This document shows positions 22,873 through 35,132 of a DNA stretch of 64,000 nucleotides, piece after piece. Location of the stretch: contig OY821520.1 of NCBI GenBank assembly GCA_963682025.1, positions 180,424,626-180,488,625 of the forward strand, in the 5' to 3' direction. The notes below the pieces were generated by a model. The model was not told the DNA's origin and searched no databases. It was given only the letters and a program-made list of their open reading frames with translations. The stretch is from Cordilura impudica. Lineage: Eukaryota; Arthropoda; Insecta; Diptera; Scathophagidae. Made by a program: the position numbers and the translations under genes. Positions within the stretch are counted from its first letter, which is position 1, and the number at the start of each line of letters is the position of its first letter.

Positions 22873-23704
22873 TTTCCTTTCTTTTTTTAAATTATTAATT
22901 AAGTTTATTTCTGGTCTTTTTGTCTTTAACCTTTCATTCTTTGCCTACTAAAAAGATTTATTCAAATATTGTAAAATTCTAGAATAATATTCTATAATAA
23001 TTATTTTAAAAAAAATCTTATATTGGATAAAATTTTTCTTTTACATTGGTAAAAATTTCAATCTTTCCTTGTCATAGAATATTTTCATTTTGATTTCACT
23101 TAATATATTTTTATATTGACAATATTTTAACATTTTCGTTTATAAGGATCTTTTAGAAAAAAAAAATTAATTTTATTTTCTCACATTGAATATTTCACAA
23201 ATGATAATTCACAAAATATATACACCAGACGTGCCCATGCATCTTCTGGATATATATTCACTTTTATATTTAACTTCTGCTTACGCTTATACCATTTCGA
23301 AAAATGTTTTTAAAGATGTATACTTAGTTGTATTGATGATTGTTAGGATGTTTTTGCCGCAGGTTTATGATGATTGAAGCTTTGGTACACTTTTGGGCTA
23401 AGTTATTTACTCCTTGCCATGATTTGCGTCTTCAAAACTTTGCACCTTAGTATGTAAGCAAAATGCTCCTTACTACTAATACTATCAATAGATTGTCGAA
23501 ACTCGTGGCACGTTTGTTGAAAACTTAATGAATTATTCTTCTAGTCTGGCATTACAAACTTGATGAACTATCCTTTTTATATGGCGGGATCGCCATATGG
23601 TGACTTGGTCCATAGCTGATTATTTGTAACTATTCTTTTTGTATTAAAACACGGTTAATCTACTGTTAGGTTTCGAGACTAGATATTGACTGTTCTTTAT
23701 TTAT
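22873..23704. other. Intronic stretch, no gene
   Basis: AT-rich. The phrase agctgattatttgtaactattc at about 23611 also occurs near 19930, so part of it is an old dispersed repeat. Nothing coding. Confidence 0.4.
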
Positions 23705-23817
23705 AAAAATCAATTTATTTATTTATTTATTTTTTTTATTTATTTATTTTTTTATTTATTTATTTTGTTTATTTATCTATTTATTTATTTATTTATTTAT
23801 TTATTTATTTTATTTCT

Positions 23818-23872
<55 letters not shown>

Positions 23873-23874
23873 TT

Positions 23875-23933
<59 letters not shown>

Positions 23934-23999
23934 TATATTTATTTATTTATTTATTTATATATTTATTTATTTATTTATTTTATTTATTTATTTTATAAT

Positions 24000-24062
<63 letters not shown>

Positions 24063-24064
24063 TC
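23705..24064. repeat. TTTA tetranucleotide array, about 350 bp
   Basis: Long, slightly interrupted run of TTTA units. On the minus strand this is (TAAA)n. The minus-strand LINE-A copy also ends in about 40 bp of the same unit (26628-26668), so this array may have grown from a LINE tail. Confidence 0.95.
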
Positions 24065-24452
24065 CATTTCAATACATTGGAAGTGTACAAAGCAAATTAT
24101 ACATGTATTGTAGCTTAATATCCCTATTAAATGGAACTTGAAACTGTTTTAAATATAAATAACTAAGTGCCTCCCCAAGCACACAAACGTTAACAAAGTA
24201 AAAAAGTTATTTAAAAAAATGAAACAACATACATATATCCTTTTATATGCCAGTGACAAAAATTATTATAAAACTAAATGTAAGTTTAGCAAAAACAAAT
24301 TGTTTTTCTTGTTTTTTTCAAGACAAAAACAAAAATGTATATTGTAGTACGCAATGTGTACTCATATACAAACATATTTGTTTCAAAGTTGTTTTATATT
24401 TTAGTTTGTTATCTTGGAAGAGGCTTAAATAGTATAACTCTTTGCTTGAACT

Positions 24453-24700
24453 CTCATTTGGTTGGTTTCAGCAAATGTATATGAATTTAACTTTTTACCA
24501 AACAAACTATCTACTGCTTTTGGTTACTGATGAGGGTTGGCGGCTCTTCCCGAAACAGCTGTATAACCTGTCATGCAAATATAGATCAATTTTTGAAACA
24601 AATGTGCTAATGTGTTTGCTTTATTTCTAGTAAATTCATTTGATCTTGAGCCTGAATAATTTCAAACTCAATCATTATTATAAAACATTTAAAGCAAACC
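24453..24700 (+). repeat. Dispersed repeat X, + copy
   Basis: Matches 19610-19775 in reverse orientation. Its right part (tgatcttgagcctgaataat, then caatcattat) matches both arms of the foldback at 50697-50902. Non-coding. Confidence 0.55.
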
Positions 24701-24819
24701 AACTCAAAAGCTTTTTTTAAATATGTCAGATAACAATATGTAAACAGACTTAGATTAGGTGGAAGATGATTCCAAATACGGCATACTCTAATTGATAGTA
24801 TGAGTATTTCAATTTTATT

Positions 24820-25010
24820 AAGTTAAACTTGTTTTTTAATAAAATACAATATATTTAGAAAATTGATTTTAATTTTGTTATACAGCACAGCAAGGTAGCA
24901 AGGTAGTTTTATTAATTTTAAACTTGTTCTCAATAAAAGTAGAAAAATATATGTATAGGTCAAAATTTAATTTAAGATTTAAATATAGCACAGCGAGGCA
25001 GCGTTTTCTT
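24820..25010. repeat. Imperfect two-unit tandem duplication
   Basis: A unit starting TTTAAACTTGTT and ending AGCACAGCRAGGYAGC occurs at about 24822-24900 and again at about 24918-25005, with indels. Non-coding. Confidence 0.5.
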
Positions 25011-25403
25011 CCAGTTGTAATGAGCAAGTGCTTTTTATTAATGTACAAAGCTATAATATAATCTTTAAATGTACTCTTTAAATTTAAAACCAAGTTTCAA
25101 CAAGTTACAAGTACAGCTAAAGATAAAAACAGGTTTTTTTTGTATACAATTATCAAAAAGAACTTACATCAAAGTAATAAAATATTTAGTGCACAAAGCA
25201 AAAAAAAGTGGAACAAAATGTGTACAGTTTGTAGCATAATTATACTGACAATTCAAGAAGTTCAATTATTTTATATGATGTGCATCAACACTTATTTGAA
25301 ATGATTGTTAAAGAATTGAAAGATGTATTCGAGGTATCTCAATTTGTATATTTCGCTTAGAATAAATAAATGTAAAATAATCAACTAAAAAAATCGGCTG
25401 TCC

Positions 25404-26510
25404 TTATTTCTTCATTTTGTAGAAACAGAACAGTGAACGTAAATGCAAGTAATTATGAAATTCACAACCTAAAAAGTCTGGGGTTAGTGCAGAAACCCGG
25501 TCATGATCACGTACACGAATATCAAATACATACCGGACAATTCTTCTAACAATCCTCCGAAGATAGTCCATGTTACCAGAAAAAGTTCCTGTATAAACTT
25601 CCAAACAGTAGTTAATTTTTGAGATAAGTAAGGCATGGGCTAAACGGTATCTAACATGCTTTGGTGTGTATGATTTTAAGGCATATAATCTTCTCAATGT
25701 TAAGGAAATCTGATTTGATAAGGAATTTATATGATTTTCAATATGAAGTTTAGAGTCAACAATAATACCAAGGCACTTTAGCGAGTCAACATAACTAATT
25801 GTTTGATTATTAATACAAAACAACATGTTGAGTAGGTAAATGAAAGTAAATTACCTTAGTTTTAGTTGAATTTATTTCCAGATGATTAAGCTGCATTTAG
25901 TTTAGGACATAATTCAGATGATTATTTAAGTCGATTTCAGAATCCGTATACATTTTAGAATCTACATTATATAAACGAAATATATCATCTGCAAAATGAA
26001 TGATTGAAAGTGAATTGCAATCATTTAAATAGGCCAAGAACAGTATTGGACCTGATACAGAGCCCTGTGGGACACCTGAGGTAACACCGCCGACAGTGAA
26101 ACTTAATCCTCCAAGAGTAACATATTGCGATCGATCAGTCAGATAAGAATATATAATCCTGCAGGCCAATTTGGAAAAATTAAACATGTCCTTAAGTTTT
26201 TAATGAGAATATTATGGTTTATATGATCAAAAGCTTTAGTAAGATCAAGAGAAACCATAATACAGTTTTCATGTTTATCGAGTTTATGTCTTACTGAATC
26301 AGGAGATAAATAAGTAAAGATATTTAATTGTGGCTACGACGAAAAGCATATTGATTAGGGTGAAAAAGCGAATATCGTTCGCAATGGGTTAAAATTTATA
26401 ATTTCATTATATTTTCAACGATTTTTGTCATTACACGCAAAATGCTAACAGGATTCAAATTATCCGCATTGCGGTTTTTATTTTTGCCGATCGGATATAT
26501 TTATTTTCTA
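25404..26510 (-). pseudogene. CR1-like LINE reverse transcriptase, 5'-truncated
   Basis: The minus strand reads from about 26490: a degraded PIGKNKN...NPVSILRVMTKI block and NQYAFRRS. These lead to SLDLTKAFDHINHNIL, SGVPQGSVSGPILF (26090-26050) and HFADD, the RT catalytic box (near 25990). The C-terminal part ends with a stop at 25404 and contains LKCLGIIVDSKLHI and HALLISKINY. Several frameshifts separate the blocks. The endonuclease domain is absent. The motif set is that of the CR1/Jockey group. It is a dead retroposed copy. Confidence 0.75.
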
Positions 26511-26631
26511 TTAATATGGTTGATAAGAATTTACTCAATTCTTAACAATACCATGTATGTTTATACTGTGTTAGTAAATTTTGAGTGTTTTCTCTTTCGT
26601 CGAATGGTCAGTTCTCCAAAACGTCACTTTT

Positions 26632-26666
<35 letters not shown>

Positions 26667-26842
26667 TTTGATGACCTAGCACAACAAGACAAAAATCTTA
26701 TAAATTATAGTGCTAGTGAGTAATGAGAACATAAATCATATTTAACAACATAAAAAGAAAAGAATATAAAAATTAAATTTTTAGGTAACAAATGTATAAA
26801 GAATTTAATCAAAAACGAAAGGAATTAGTTGATAAATTGAAT

Positions 26843-29097
26843 TTAACAAAGGAATTTAAGCAGCTCATTTTTGAACTTTTTAGCGTTGCTTATGATTTGA
26901 ATTCGATTAAGAAGAAGGTTCCAAAGACTAGTGGAGTAAATGAAAAACTGACGTTGTGATAAAAGGCTTTTAATTCTTTTTTGGATTATATTTTTGCCAC
27001 AAATAGATCTAGCAAATTGTATCTTTCTATAAAGGTAGATACGTAACGTTGATGTTATAATTTTGTGTAAAAAAATAAGGCTTTTAAATTTAAGCAGATC
27101 TTCAAAACTCATTTGATTTATCTGATATGAATAAATGGATATAGATTCACCGCGTCCTTTGTTGTAGATATATCTAACAATATTGTTGTAAGCAACTTTG
27201 AGTTTTCTGAAGTGATTACTATCACGGTTTGCATAAATTTCGCAGCCATATAATAAAACGGGGATGAGATACGTTTTAGCTAACAACATACGTATATTAA
27301 AAGGTGTGCAGGATTTTACGACCCAAAGATTTCGAAGCATTCCATATATGCGTCCTACGACGGAATTAATATGGTTAGACCAAGTTAATTTATTATTGAA
27401 TATCACTCCCAGATTTTTCGAAGAATCTACGAATTCAATAGTTTCGTTGTTTATATAAAGTTGAATATCATAATTTAAAGATATTTTACTTTTTGAGAGA
27501 AAAATACATTTGGACTTTAAAGGGTTTATGCATAATCCATTGGCTGAAGCCCAGTTGTATATGTTGGCTAAATCGTAATTGATATTATTCACACACGAAT
27601 GAATGTTGTTCAAAGCTGCACTGTTATAAATTTGAACGTCATCGGCATACATTTGAACCTTGCTGTGAGTTATTATATCTGGTAAGTCATTAATGTATAA
27701 ACAGAATAAAAGAGGTCCTAGTACGGATCCTTGCGGAACTCCCTTGTTTACATTAAGGGCATTTGAATTTTTACCATTCAAACTTACAACTTGGGATATC
27801 CCAGTGAGATATGAATTGACAAGCTTTCATGCTGATTGAGAAAAGTAACACAATTTTTCAAGTTTTTTCGTTAATATGGAATGGTCTACTGTGTCGAAAG
27901 CTTTACTATGATCCAGTAGTATTAAGAATGAAACCATACTGTTATCAAGTTCAGCACTTAAATCTTCAATCACGTCTGTTAGCGCTGTAATACAGCTTCT
28001 TCCCTTCACAAATCCAGACTGGAAATCGGATAAAATATTATTCTGACCAGGATAATCATTCATTTGTCTGCACATGAGATTTTCCATTACTTAAGATAAA
28101 AAGGGGAGAATTGCAATAGGCCGGAAATCATTGTTTTGTTTAGGAATAGGGATAATTTTTGAGAGTTTCCATCCTTCAGGAAATACGGATTTCGTAAAGA
28201 TAGTGTTGAATAGATGAGTAAGAAAAGGCAAGAGCTTTGGGATTAGGACTTTTATAAATAAAAGATTCATTTCATCTAAACCAACAGCATTCGATTTTAT
28301 TGCTAAGATACTTTCTAGAACTTCACATTGGGTTACACAGCGGAAACTAAAACGATTTTCAATGGGAACAATGCATAAATCATTATAAATGTTGGATACG
28401 GGCGATTGCACATTATTATCTACAAACTTATCATTTAGATAGTTTACATCAACATCGGCGTTACAAGGTGAGGTGTTTTTATGTCCTATACCAATCTTTC
28501 GAATTTCTTTCCATTTGGATCGACTGTCAACAGCTGATGAAAATTTTCTTTGATAAAATAAGGATTTCGCCAACTGGATTCTTTTCACAACATCTTCCTA
28601 GCAGATTTGAATATAAGTTGAAGTTCTGGTGTTTTGTATTTTTTCCACCTGTCATGTGCAACATTACGTTTATCTATTAATAGTTTTATTTCCTGATTAA
28701 ACCATGGATGCTGATTTGCTTTCCTAAATTTGGTTTTTGTAGGGACACATAAATCAAATAAATTTTTAACATTATCCTGAATGAAAAACAACTGGTCATT
28801 AACATCATCAAAACTGTAAATCTGCTGCCAACAGATGTTATCTACATGTTGATGTAACGTAGTGTAATTAATATTACGGAAGTCACGATAAGTAATAGAG
28901 GTATTATCTTTGATTACATAGGAATCATATATAAAGTATAAAATATCATGGCTTGAAAATGCGGATACAGAGAGCTGTTGATATAGTAGAACTTTTGAGA
29001 GATGATTAACAAATACTAAGTCTATCAAACTATTGGAAGATCTGTGAAAGTGTGTTGGTGTTAACGAATTTACCGGACTGAGATTTAGCAAAAGCAT
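26843..29097 (-). pseudogene. LINE-A reverse transcriptase domain
   Basis: Consecutive minus-strand blocks give the post-endonuclease linker (29097-28585), the RT fingers with GWKLSKIIPIPK and a short FRPIAILPF (28588-28091), then SGFVKGRSCITALTDV and LLDHSKAFDTVDHSIL (28087-27827). A 312-codon open block (27781-26843) follows with [14 protein letters not shown] and MYADDVQIY. The catalytic Asp pair is intact, but stops at about 28091 and 27827 and shifts between the blocks disable it. Confidence 0.85.
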
Positions 29098-29658
29098 TGG
29101 CTCTATTAACGGGTTGTTGACTAGTAGGTTATTATTGAAATCACCAACAATGATTATGTCTTCGTACTGTACCGAAATATTTTCGAGAAGTTTATAAATA
29201 CGTCAATTTGTATGTCTCTGTGAGGCCTATACACACTTCCAATCAACAGTTTCCTCCTTTCCTTCGTAGTCACCTCAAGAAACAAGTACTCAATTTCACT
29301 TCCAATACTTGTTCTGAGTTTTACTATACAGTTTACAGTTTACATATATGGCGACTCCGCCACCTTTCGCGTTAGTTTCGACTCCGTTAACTAATTTCCT
29401 CCTATCATATCGATAGAGTTTAAAGCCTTGTAGATTATAAATTGAGTCGTTTATATCCAGAGAAAACCAGCGTTCGGAGATACAGATTATATCAACGCCA
29501 GTTGAGGCAAACAGGTATCTCAACTCATCCATTTTATTTTTTAAACTCTGTGCATTTAAATGCACAATGTTTAGACCTACTCGTTGCTTGGACAAAATTC
29601 GAAGCATATTGTACACACTGTCTTTAGAACCATTACTACTATTCATGCAATGTATCAA
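29098..29658 (-). pseudogene. LINE-A endonuclease domain
   Basis: The reading from 29658 contains LNIVHLNAQSLKNKMDEL and VDIICISERWF. The second is the catalytic Glu region (ISET-type, here SER), followed by GGGVAIYV. This is the apurinic-like endonuclease of non-LTR elements, which nicks the target DNA. The frame breaks near 29296 and continues in another frame (GSVYRPHRDI near 29235). Confidence 0.8.
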
Positions 29659-29887
29659 TCATTTATACACAATTTGGTGTAACATTACACAAATTGGTGA
29701 TACGCTAAAAATAAGTCATTAAACTTTTGTTTACAATATATTTGTTTGTGTTCTTCAGTATCAAACATACAAACATACACATTGTAAACCCAACTCAATT
29801 GTCACCATAAACATACATATGTACTTGTGGACTTGTGAATCATTGTTTTGGTTTTACACTTGACCCTATGTTCACGAGTACACTACA

Positions 29888-31160
29888 CTGTACTTCAAAG
29901 TGTTTCAACACCAGTTATGAAACGCTCAGTTTTTATTTACAAAAAGGCTCATTGGGCTGAGCTCAACGATTTCTTCAAGCATTTCAACTGGAAACTTTGA
30001 TTTCTGATAATAATGCAGCGAAAATGGGGGAAAAAATAATAGTGCTTGGTGTGCGATTACTCATTCCATCAAAGCACATTTCGGCAAAACCTAATCAAAA
30101 ATCTTGATTTAACTAGACTTGCAGAGATGCAATCAGATCCAGAGAGGAAGCATTCAGATATTGGCGTGAAAATAGAAATACCGCCACTGAACTGCTACGC
30201 ACTCAACCGAGAATCGAATGTGCACTAAGGCGCGAAAAGTTTCTTTACGATCAGCATCTTCGTGGTAAAGTTCTTTCTGCTCCTCGGGGCAGTAAGCGCT
30301 TTTTGTCATATGTTAAAAGATTAAAGAATAATGCTAGTTCTGCTATCCCAACTCTTTTAATAAATGACCACTGAACAGGTAAAAAATTCGTTTCTGCCGG
30401 ATAGCCATCAACCACTGTCCGAACTTGAAAGAGCATCTTCCGAGCACGTTCAGCTAAAAAGATTTTTTCAGATCTCAACACAAATGAGTGTCCGGGACCG
30501 GATGGTATACCAGCACTGGTGCTGAAACAGTGCTATTCGATGCTAGCCAGTCCATTGGCCAACCTTTTTAGCCTTTCGTACCAATTGCAATCTGCTCTGT
30601 TCTCTCAAAGGTGATGGAGAGCATGATCAATTTTCATCTTGTGAAGTACCTAGAGGCTAACTCACTTTTTAATGATCGACAGATTGGCTTCCGTAGAAAT
30701 CGTTCGACGGGAGACCTGTTAGCTCAACATTATGAGCGCTGGAGTCGATCCTTTCACAATTTTGGCGAAAGTAAAGTGGTTGCTCTAGATATTTCCAAGG
30801 CATTCGATCGCGTGTGGCGCGGTGCATTGTTTTTAAAGCTCATTGCATTTGGGGTCGGTACTGACTTCTCTCGATTTATGTCGAGGTTTCTCAGAGATCG
30901 CACAATACGTATTGTTATTGATGGGGTCTCATCGAATGAATTTTAATTCAGGGGTACCCAAGGTTCCGATCTTTCTCCTTCTCTTTTGCTTATCTTTCTG
31001 AATGACCTTCTGGGTAAAATTTTAATTCTATATACTCTTTCGCAGATGACAGGACAATGAATGGCAAACGGATTAGTAAAAGGAGATTAAAAACTCCACA
31101 AACAAATCTATTACTTTGCACAATAACGATTCTTCTGTGAGCTATCTGTTGTTACATCAA
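29888..31160 (+). pseudogene. LINE-B reverse transcriptase, left half
   Basis: A + strand LINE begins abruptly at the 5' edge of LINE-A. Linker readings (SAPRGSKRFLSYVKRLKNN near 30280) are followed by CPGPDGIPALVLK (30490), a 111-codon open block at 30611-30946 with RQIGFRRNRSTGDLL and ALDISKAFDRVW, then FRGTQGSDLSPSLL and SFADD near 31045. Stops occur at about 30373 and 30944. The matching C-terminal half lies at 37404-38090, so the element was split by 6.2 kb of later insertions. Confidence 0.75.
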
Positions 31161-31176
31161 AACATGAAGATGGAAT

Positions 31177-32245
31177 ATGATACTTAGTGAATTATACTGG
31201 CAGCAAATAACAACATCAAGAAAACGTAATGTATTAGGGTCCCCTAAATTATATGCAAACAAACGCAAAACAATAACAACGAACAACGATAATGAACTAT
31301 CAACAAGCTACAAATTTGCTATACTACAAAATAATGATGATGATGAAGAATCTATTGATAATGATGATACGGGTATTACAACTCCAAAACCACCCCCAAT
31401 ATACATCCCAGATGTCTCTGATGTAAATAAAATGATAAATAATATAGGCAGTATTTTTCCAAAGAACCAGTTTAGTTATAAATCGTTAAATAATAATCTA
31501 ATAAGGCTTATGATTAAGACAGTTGACTGTTATAGAACTTTGGTAAAATATTTAGAAAGTCCTACAATATCCTTTCACATCTTTCAACTTAGGCAGGAAC
31601 GTTGCTATAGGGTAGTTATAAATTGTCTTCAGCACTCTACTCTGGTTGAGGATATTAAAGCGGAGTTAAATATTCTGGATCATCAAGTACGAAATATAAC
31701 TAATGTCAGAAGTAAGGTAGCCAAGGAGGCTTTATCTATGTTTTATGTAGATTCGGAGCCTAGTCCAAACAACAAAGTTATATTTAAGGTTAGACATATT
31801 ACCAATGATATTATTAATGTTGAGACATCAAAAAATAACACGAAATTAGTACAATGTCATAGATGTAAGCTTATTGCAAGAGGCCATTTTATTGTGTAAA
31901 ATGTGGACTAAGTCACCCTACAGCAGAATGCAATAAAAATGTTAATTGTTTAAAAGATCATACTGCGAATTATAGGGGATGTCAGATTTACAAGAAGCTG
32001 ATTCAAAGAATGGATTTAATACACATGGTCATTCTACCAATTCTTCTGAAAAATATAATGATTTCCCTGCACTAAATAATAAAAGTGGTAATAACTTTTC
32101 AAACGCCCACCAAAATGCAAACAATAAACAATCCTATTCTGAAATACTAAGAAATACAAACGAAAATAATAACAACAACAACTCTGTGGACAGAATTGAA
32201 GCTATATCAGCTAATCTATTCAATATGCTTATTTCAAAATTATGA
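31177..32245 (+). pseudogene. Jockey ORF1 (gag-like, zinc knuckle)
   Basis: The 240-codon reading from 31177 has an acidic/Asn-rich N-terminus and then PPPIYIPDVSDVNKMINNI. The conserved Jockey Gag core follows, with FHIFQLRQERCYRVV and VRNITNVRSK, then the first Cys pair of a CCHC knuckle (VQCHRCK). A deletion or shift at about 31875 breaks the knuckle; the following CCHC piece (FYCVKCGLSH type) and ANYRGC are in other frames. The tail (31979-32245) is Asn/Ser-rich. ORF1 would bind element RNA. Confidence 0.8.
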
Positions 32246-32900
32246 AAATAAATTTACGTTTAGGAATATGGAATGACTATGGGCTTCAGAACCATACAAG
32301 TGAAATCGAAATATTTATGCACACTCATCATGGCGATGTATTTCTAATATCTGAGACTCATTTCGCTAATAAAACATATTTCAAAATAAATGGTTAAGAT
32401 ATCATTTCATGTAGTCGTCCGAATAACAAAGCACATGCAGGCTCAGCTATTTTAGTTAAATCCTTTCTAAAATACGCTTTACTTGATAGCTATAAAAAAT
32501 CCCATATTCAAGCGGCTGGAATACAAATCAAATATGACAACAGTAACATTTCTATTTATTCCATCTACATTCCACCAATACATAATATTACATGCGAAGA
32601 TTATGAATCTTTTTTTAAAAAAATGAGGCCTAAATTTATCGTTGGTGGAGACTACAACGCCAAGCATCAGTGGTGGGATTCTAGATTTGCTAATCCCAAG
32701 GGCAAAGAACTTTACAAATGCATAATGAAAAATAATTACTCTGTTCTATCTACAGGCAGACCCACATGTTGGCCAAGCGACCCCAGAAAGTTCCAGAATT
32801 ATTGGATTTTGTTGTTTACGGAGGCATTACTAATAATTGTTTAGATATCTTAGAAACTAAGTTCCGACCATTCAGCTCTGTTAGTAAATTATAATGCGAG
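32242..32900 (+). pseudogene. Jockey ORF2 endonuclease
   Basis: The reading starts at an ATG (32242) overlapping the end of ORF1. It gives LRLGIWNDYGLQNH and DVFLISETHF (catalytic Glu), then a premature TAA at 32396-32398. After that come AHAGSAILVKSFLK, RPKFIVGGDYNAKHQWWDSR (32620-32680) and a later frame change. The NAKHQWW block is the usual endonuclease signature of this clade. Confidence 0.85.
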
Positions 32901-33289
32901 TTATTTACAAGTTAACGAAATGTATAAAGTTATTACAAACAAAACTGATTTTAATTATTTTAAATACTGGATATATAGAAACATTAACCTTAATATACGA
33001 ATTAAAGATGGGGATGGGCTCGATAATGCAGTTGAAATGTTCTCGAACTTAATACATGAAGCAGCGTGTACCGGCTAGTGGCCGAAACAAAGTAATTGTA
33101 TCTTCTGAAATTTGAGATTTAGTAAGAATTAAAAGAAATTTAAGAAGGACATGGAAACAAACCAGAAAACCAGCAGATAAAACTAATTTAAATCGGGCCA
33201 CAAAAAAATTAAAACATCGCTTAACCGAAAAAATTAACAATTTAGCTGCTATTTACAAAACCTTAGTCCATTAAAAAACGATGAACACA

Positions 33290-34800
33290 AATTATGGAAT
33301 GCTACTCGTACAAAGTTTTTAAAAAGACAACGAAAAGAAATGCAGCTGTGAAAGATTCAAATGACATCTGGTGTAAATCTGATTTAAGCACAGCGGATAG
33401 TTTTTCTCAATACCTGAAATCTATATTTGAACCATTTGCTTTCAACAATTCGTCTAGTGAAGTAACTGCGTTTCTTGAAAGCCCTTGCCAAATGGACTTA
33501 CCAATTAAACAAATATCACCCTATGAAATAGCTCAAGAAATTTCTAAATTAACTAACAAAAAATGTCCGCGAAACGATAAATTATGTGCCAAAGACCTTA
33601 AAGCATTACCAAAAAAATCTATTATATTTTTAACACTTATCTTTAATTCAATTTTGAGACTGAATCATTTTCTTGCTCAGTGGAAATGTGCAGAGATAAT
33701 GATGGCACCAAAACCTAATAAGCCAGAAAATGACTTAAGGTCTTATAGGCCGATAACTCTATTAGTTACATTTTCAAAAGTGTTTGAAAAACTATTTCTG
33801 CATAGAGCATCAATTTGGATTTCACCATAACCACGGTACACCAGAACAATGCCATCGTATAGTAAATGAAGTTAGACATGCCTTGGAAAATAAGGACTCC
33901 TGCTCTGCTTTGTTTTTGGATGAAAAAGAAGCTTCCGATAGAGTCTGGCTTCCTGGCCTTCTCTTTATATTAAAGCAACTTCTTCCTGCACCTTTTTATT
34001 TAGTTCTTAAGTCGTATCTAAACGATGAAATATCCAACATTTGTGATATCAAAGCTGGTATGCCTCAAGGAAGTGTTTTAGGTCCTCTACTTTCCACTAT
34101 TTTTACATCAGATATGCCTGTGGATGAAGACGTCACTTCCGCTACATATGCTGCTGACATTGCTTTAATAGCAAGAAACAGCTGTAAAGTCAAAGCCTTC
34201 GAACTGGTCCAAAGAAACCTTAACAATATTTCAAATTGGTTGAAAACATGGAATATTTGTGTTAATGCTGAAAAAACATCGCACATTTGCTTTAAGAAAA
34301 GGTAATTGTCCTCCTATTCTTCTAAATCGTGAAGAAATTCCAAAATTGGATTGTGCTAAGTATCTTGGAATGCATATAGATAGAAGACTCACGTGGAGAA
34401 ATCATATTGAAGCTAAAAGGACCAATTAAATATTAAAACTAAAAGAATGTACTGGTTGCTAGGTCAAAAATCAAAATTAAGTCTCGAAAATAAAATCATG
34501 TTGTATAAAGTCATTCTTAAACCCATATGGGCATATGGCATATAACTTTGGGGGACCGCGAGCAACTTTAATATTGAAATTCTTCAACGATACCAGTAAA
34601 AACCCTTCGAATGATTACAGATGCACTCTGGTTTATGACAAATAGCAATATCCAAGGGGACTTATCTATAACTAAAATTAGTAGTTTTGCACCAAATACT
34701 TAGAAAGTCTTAGCAATCATTCTAACGCTCTTGCAATTAGTTTATTGGACGATTACGACGAGGTTAAGACTCCATGTCCTTGACCTAACATTTTTAAAAT
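33290..34800 (+). pseudogene. Jockey ORF2 reverse transcriptase, catalytic Asp lost
   Basis: Two overlapping frames (33294-33830 and 33784-34305) give the RT. The fingers part contains RSYRPITLLVTFSKVFEKLF, and the palm contains [13 protein letters not shown]. The catalytic box reads YAADIAL instead of YADDIAL, so one of the two metal-binding Asp is replaced by Ala (near 34147-34158). The C-terminal part (34305-34800) follows in broken frames with YLGMHIDRRLTW and NALAISLLDDYDEV. The copy is dead by both frameshift and active-site change. Confidence 0.85.
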
Positions 34801-34887
34801 AAAAACTGTATACAATATGTAAATAAAACTTATGTAAGTATGTATATAAATATTGAATAGTAGTTTAGACAAAATTTTTCAACAAGA

Positions 34888-35132
34888 TCGGTCAAGATCT
34901 CTCAGAGTTAGAGAGGATCAAATGATTTCAATGATTTAGCAAAAAAAAAGTCAAAAAATATTTTTTTTTTAAAGTATTTTTTCCGAAATATTGAAGAAAT
35001 AGCTATCTAAACTATTTGGGAGAAAATTTTCTAAGAACAATAGGTAATAAGTTACATGGATGAGAAAAAACACCTGTTTGGCCAAAATGTCAAATTTTGA
35101 TCCCCTCTAACTCAGAGAGATCTTGACCGATA
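34888..35132. repeat. Inverted repeat with 37-bp arms
   Basis: The left arm (34888-34924) and right arm (about 35094-35132) are reverse complements with about three differences: gatcggtcaagatctctcag on the left and its inverse on the right. The spacer is about 170 bp. It lies just downstream of the Jockey copy. Non-coding; perhaps a small foldback element. Confidence 0.6.

Larger units (their letters stand above)
26628..29887 (-). mobile_element. LINE-A (CR1-like), near full-length ORF2, decayed
   Basis: A minus-strand non-LTR retrotransposon. Its 5' segment (29887-29659) precedes an endonuclease and RT, and it ends at the 3' side in about ten AAAT units (26668-26628). A separate copy of the 5' segment lies at 20008-20255. 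Endonuclease and RT are broken into about six frames. There is no clear ORF1 upstream. Confidence 0.8.
31165..34850 (+). mobile_element. Jockey-clade LINE, decayed full-length type copy
   Basis: A + strand element with ORF1 (gag-like), endonuclease, RT and C-terminal region in order. It interrupts LINE-B just after its RT catalytic box. It ends near 34850 after an AATAAA-like A-rich stretch. Confidence 0.8.

Noticed and set aside
22616..22951. 111-codon + strand reading with membrane-like composition
   Set aside because: Antisense of the Lys-rich gypsy fragment; composition follows from T-rich sequence.
23765..23998. 77-codon reading made of Phe, Ile, Tyr and Leu
   Set aside because: It is the translation of the TTTA array.
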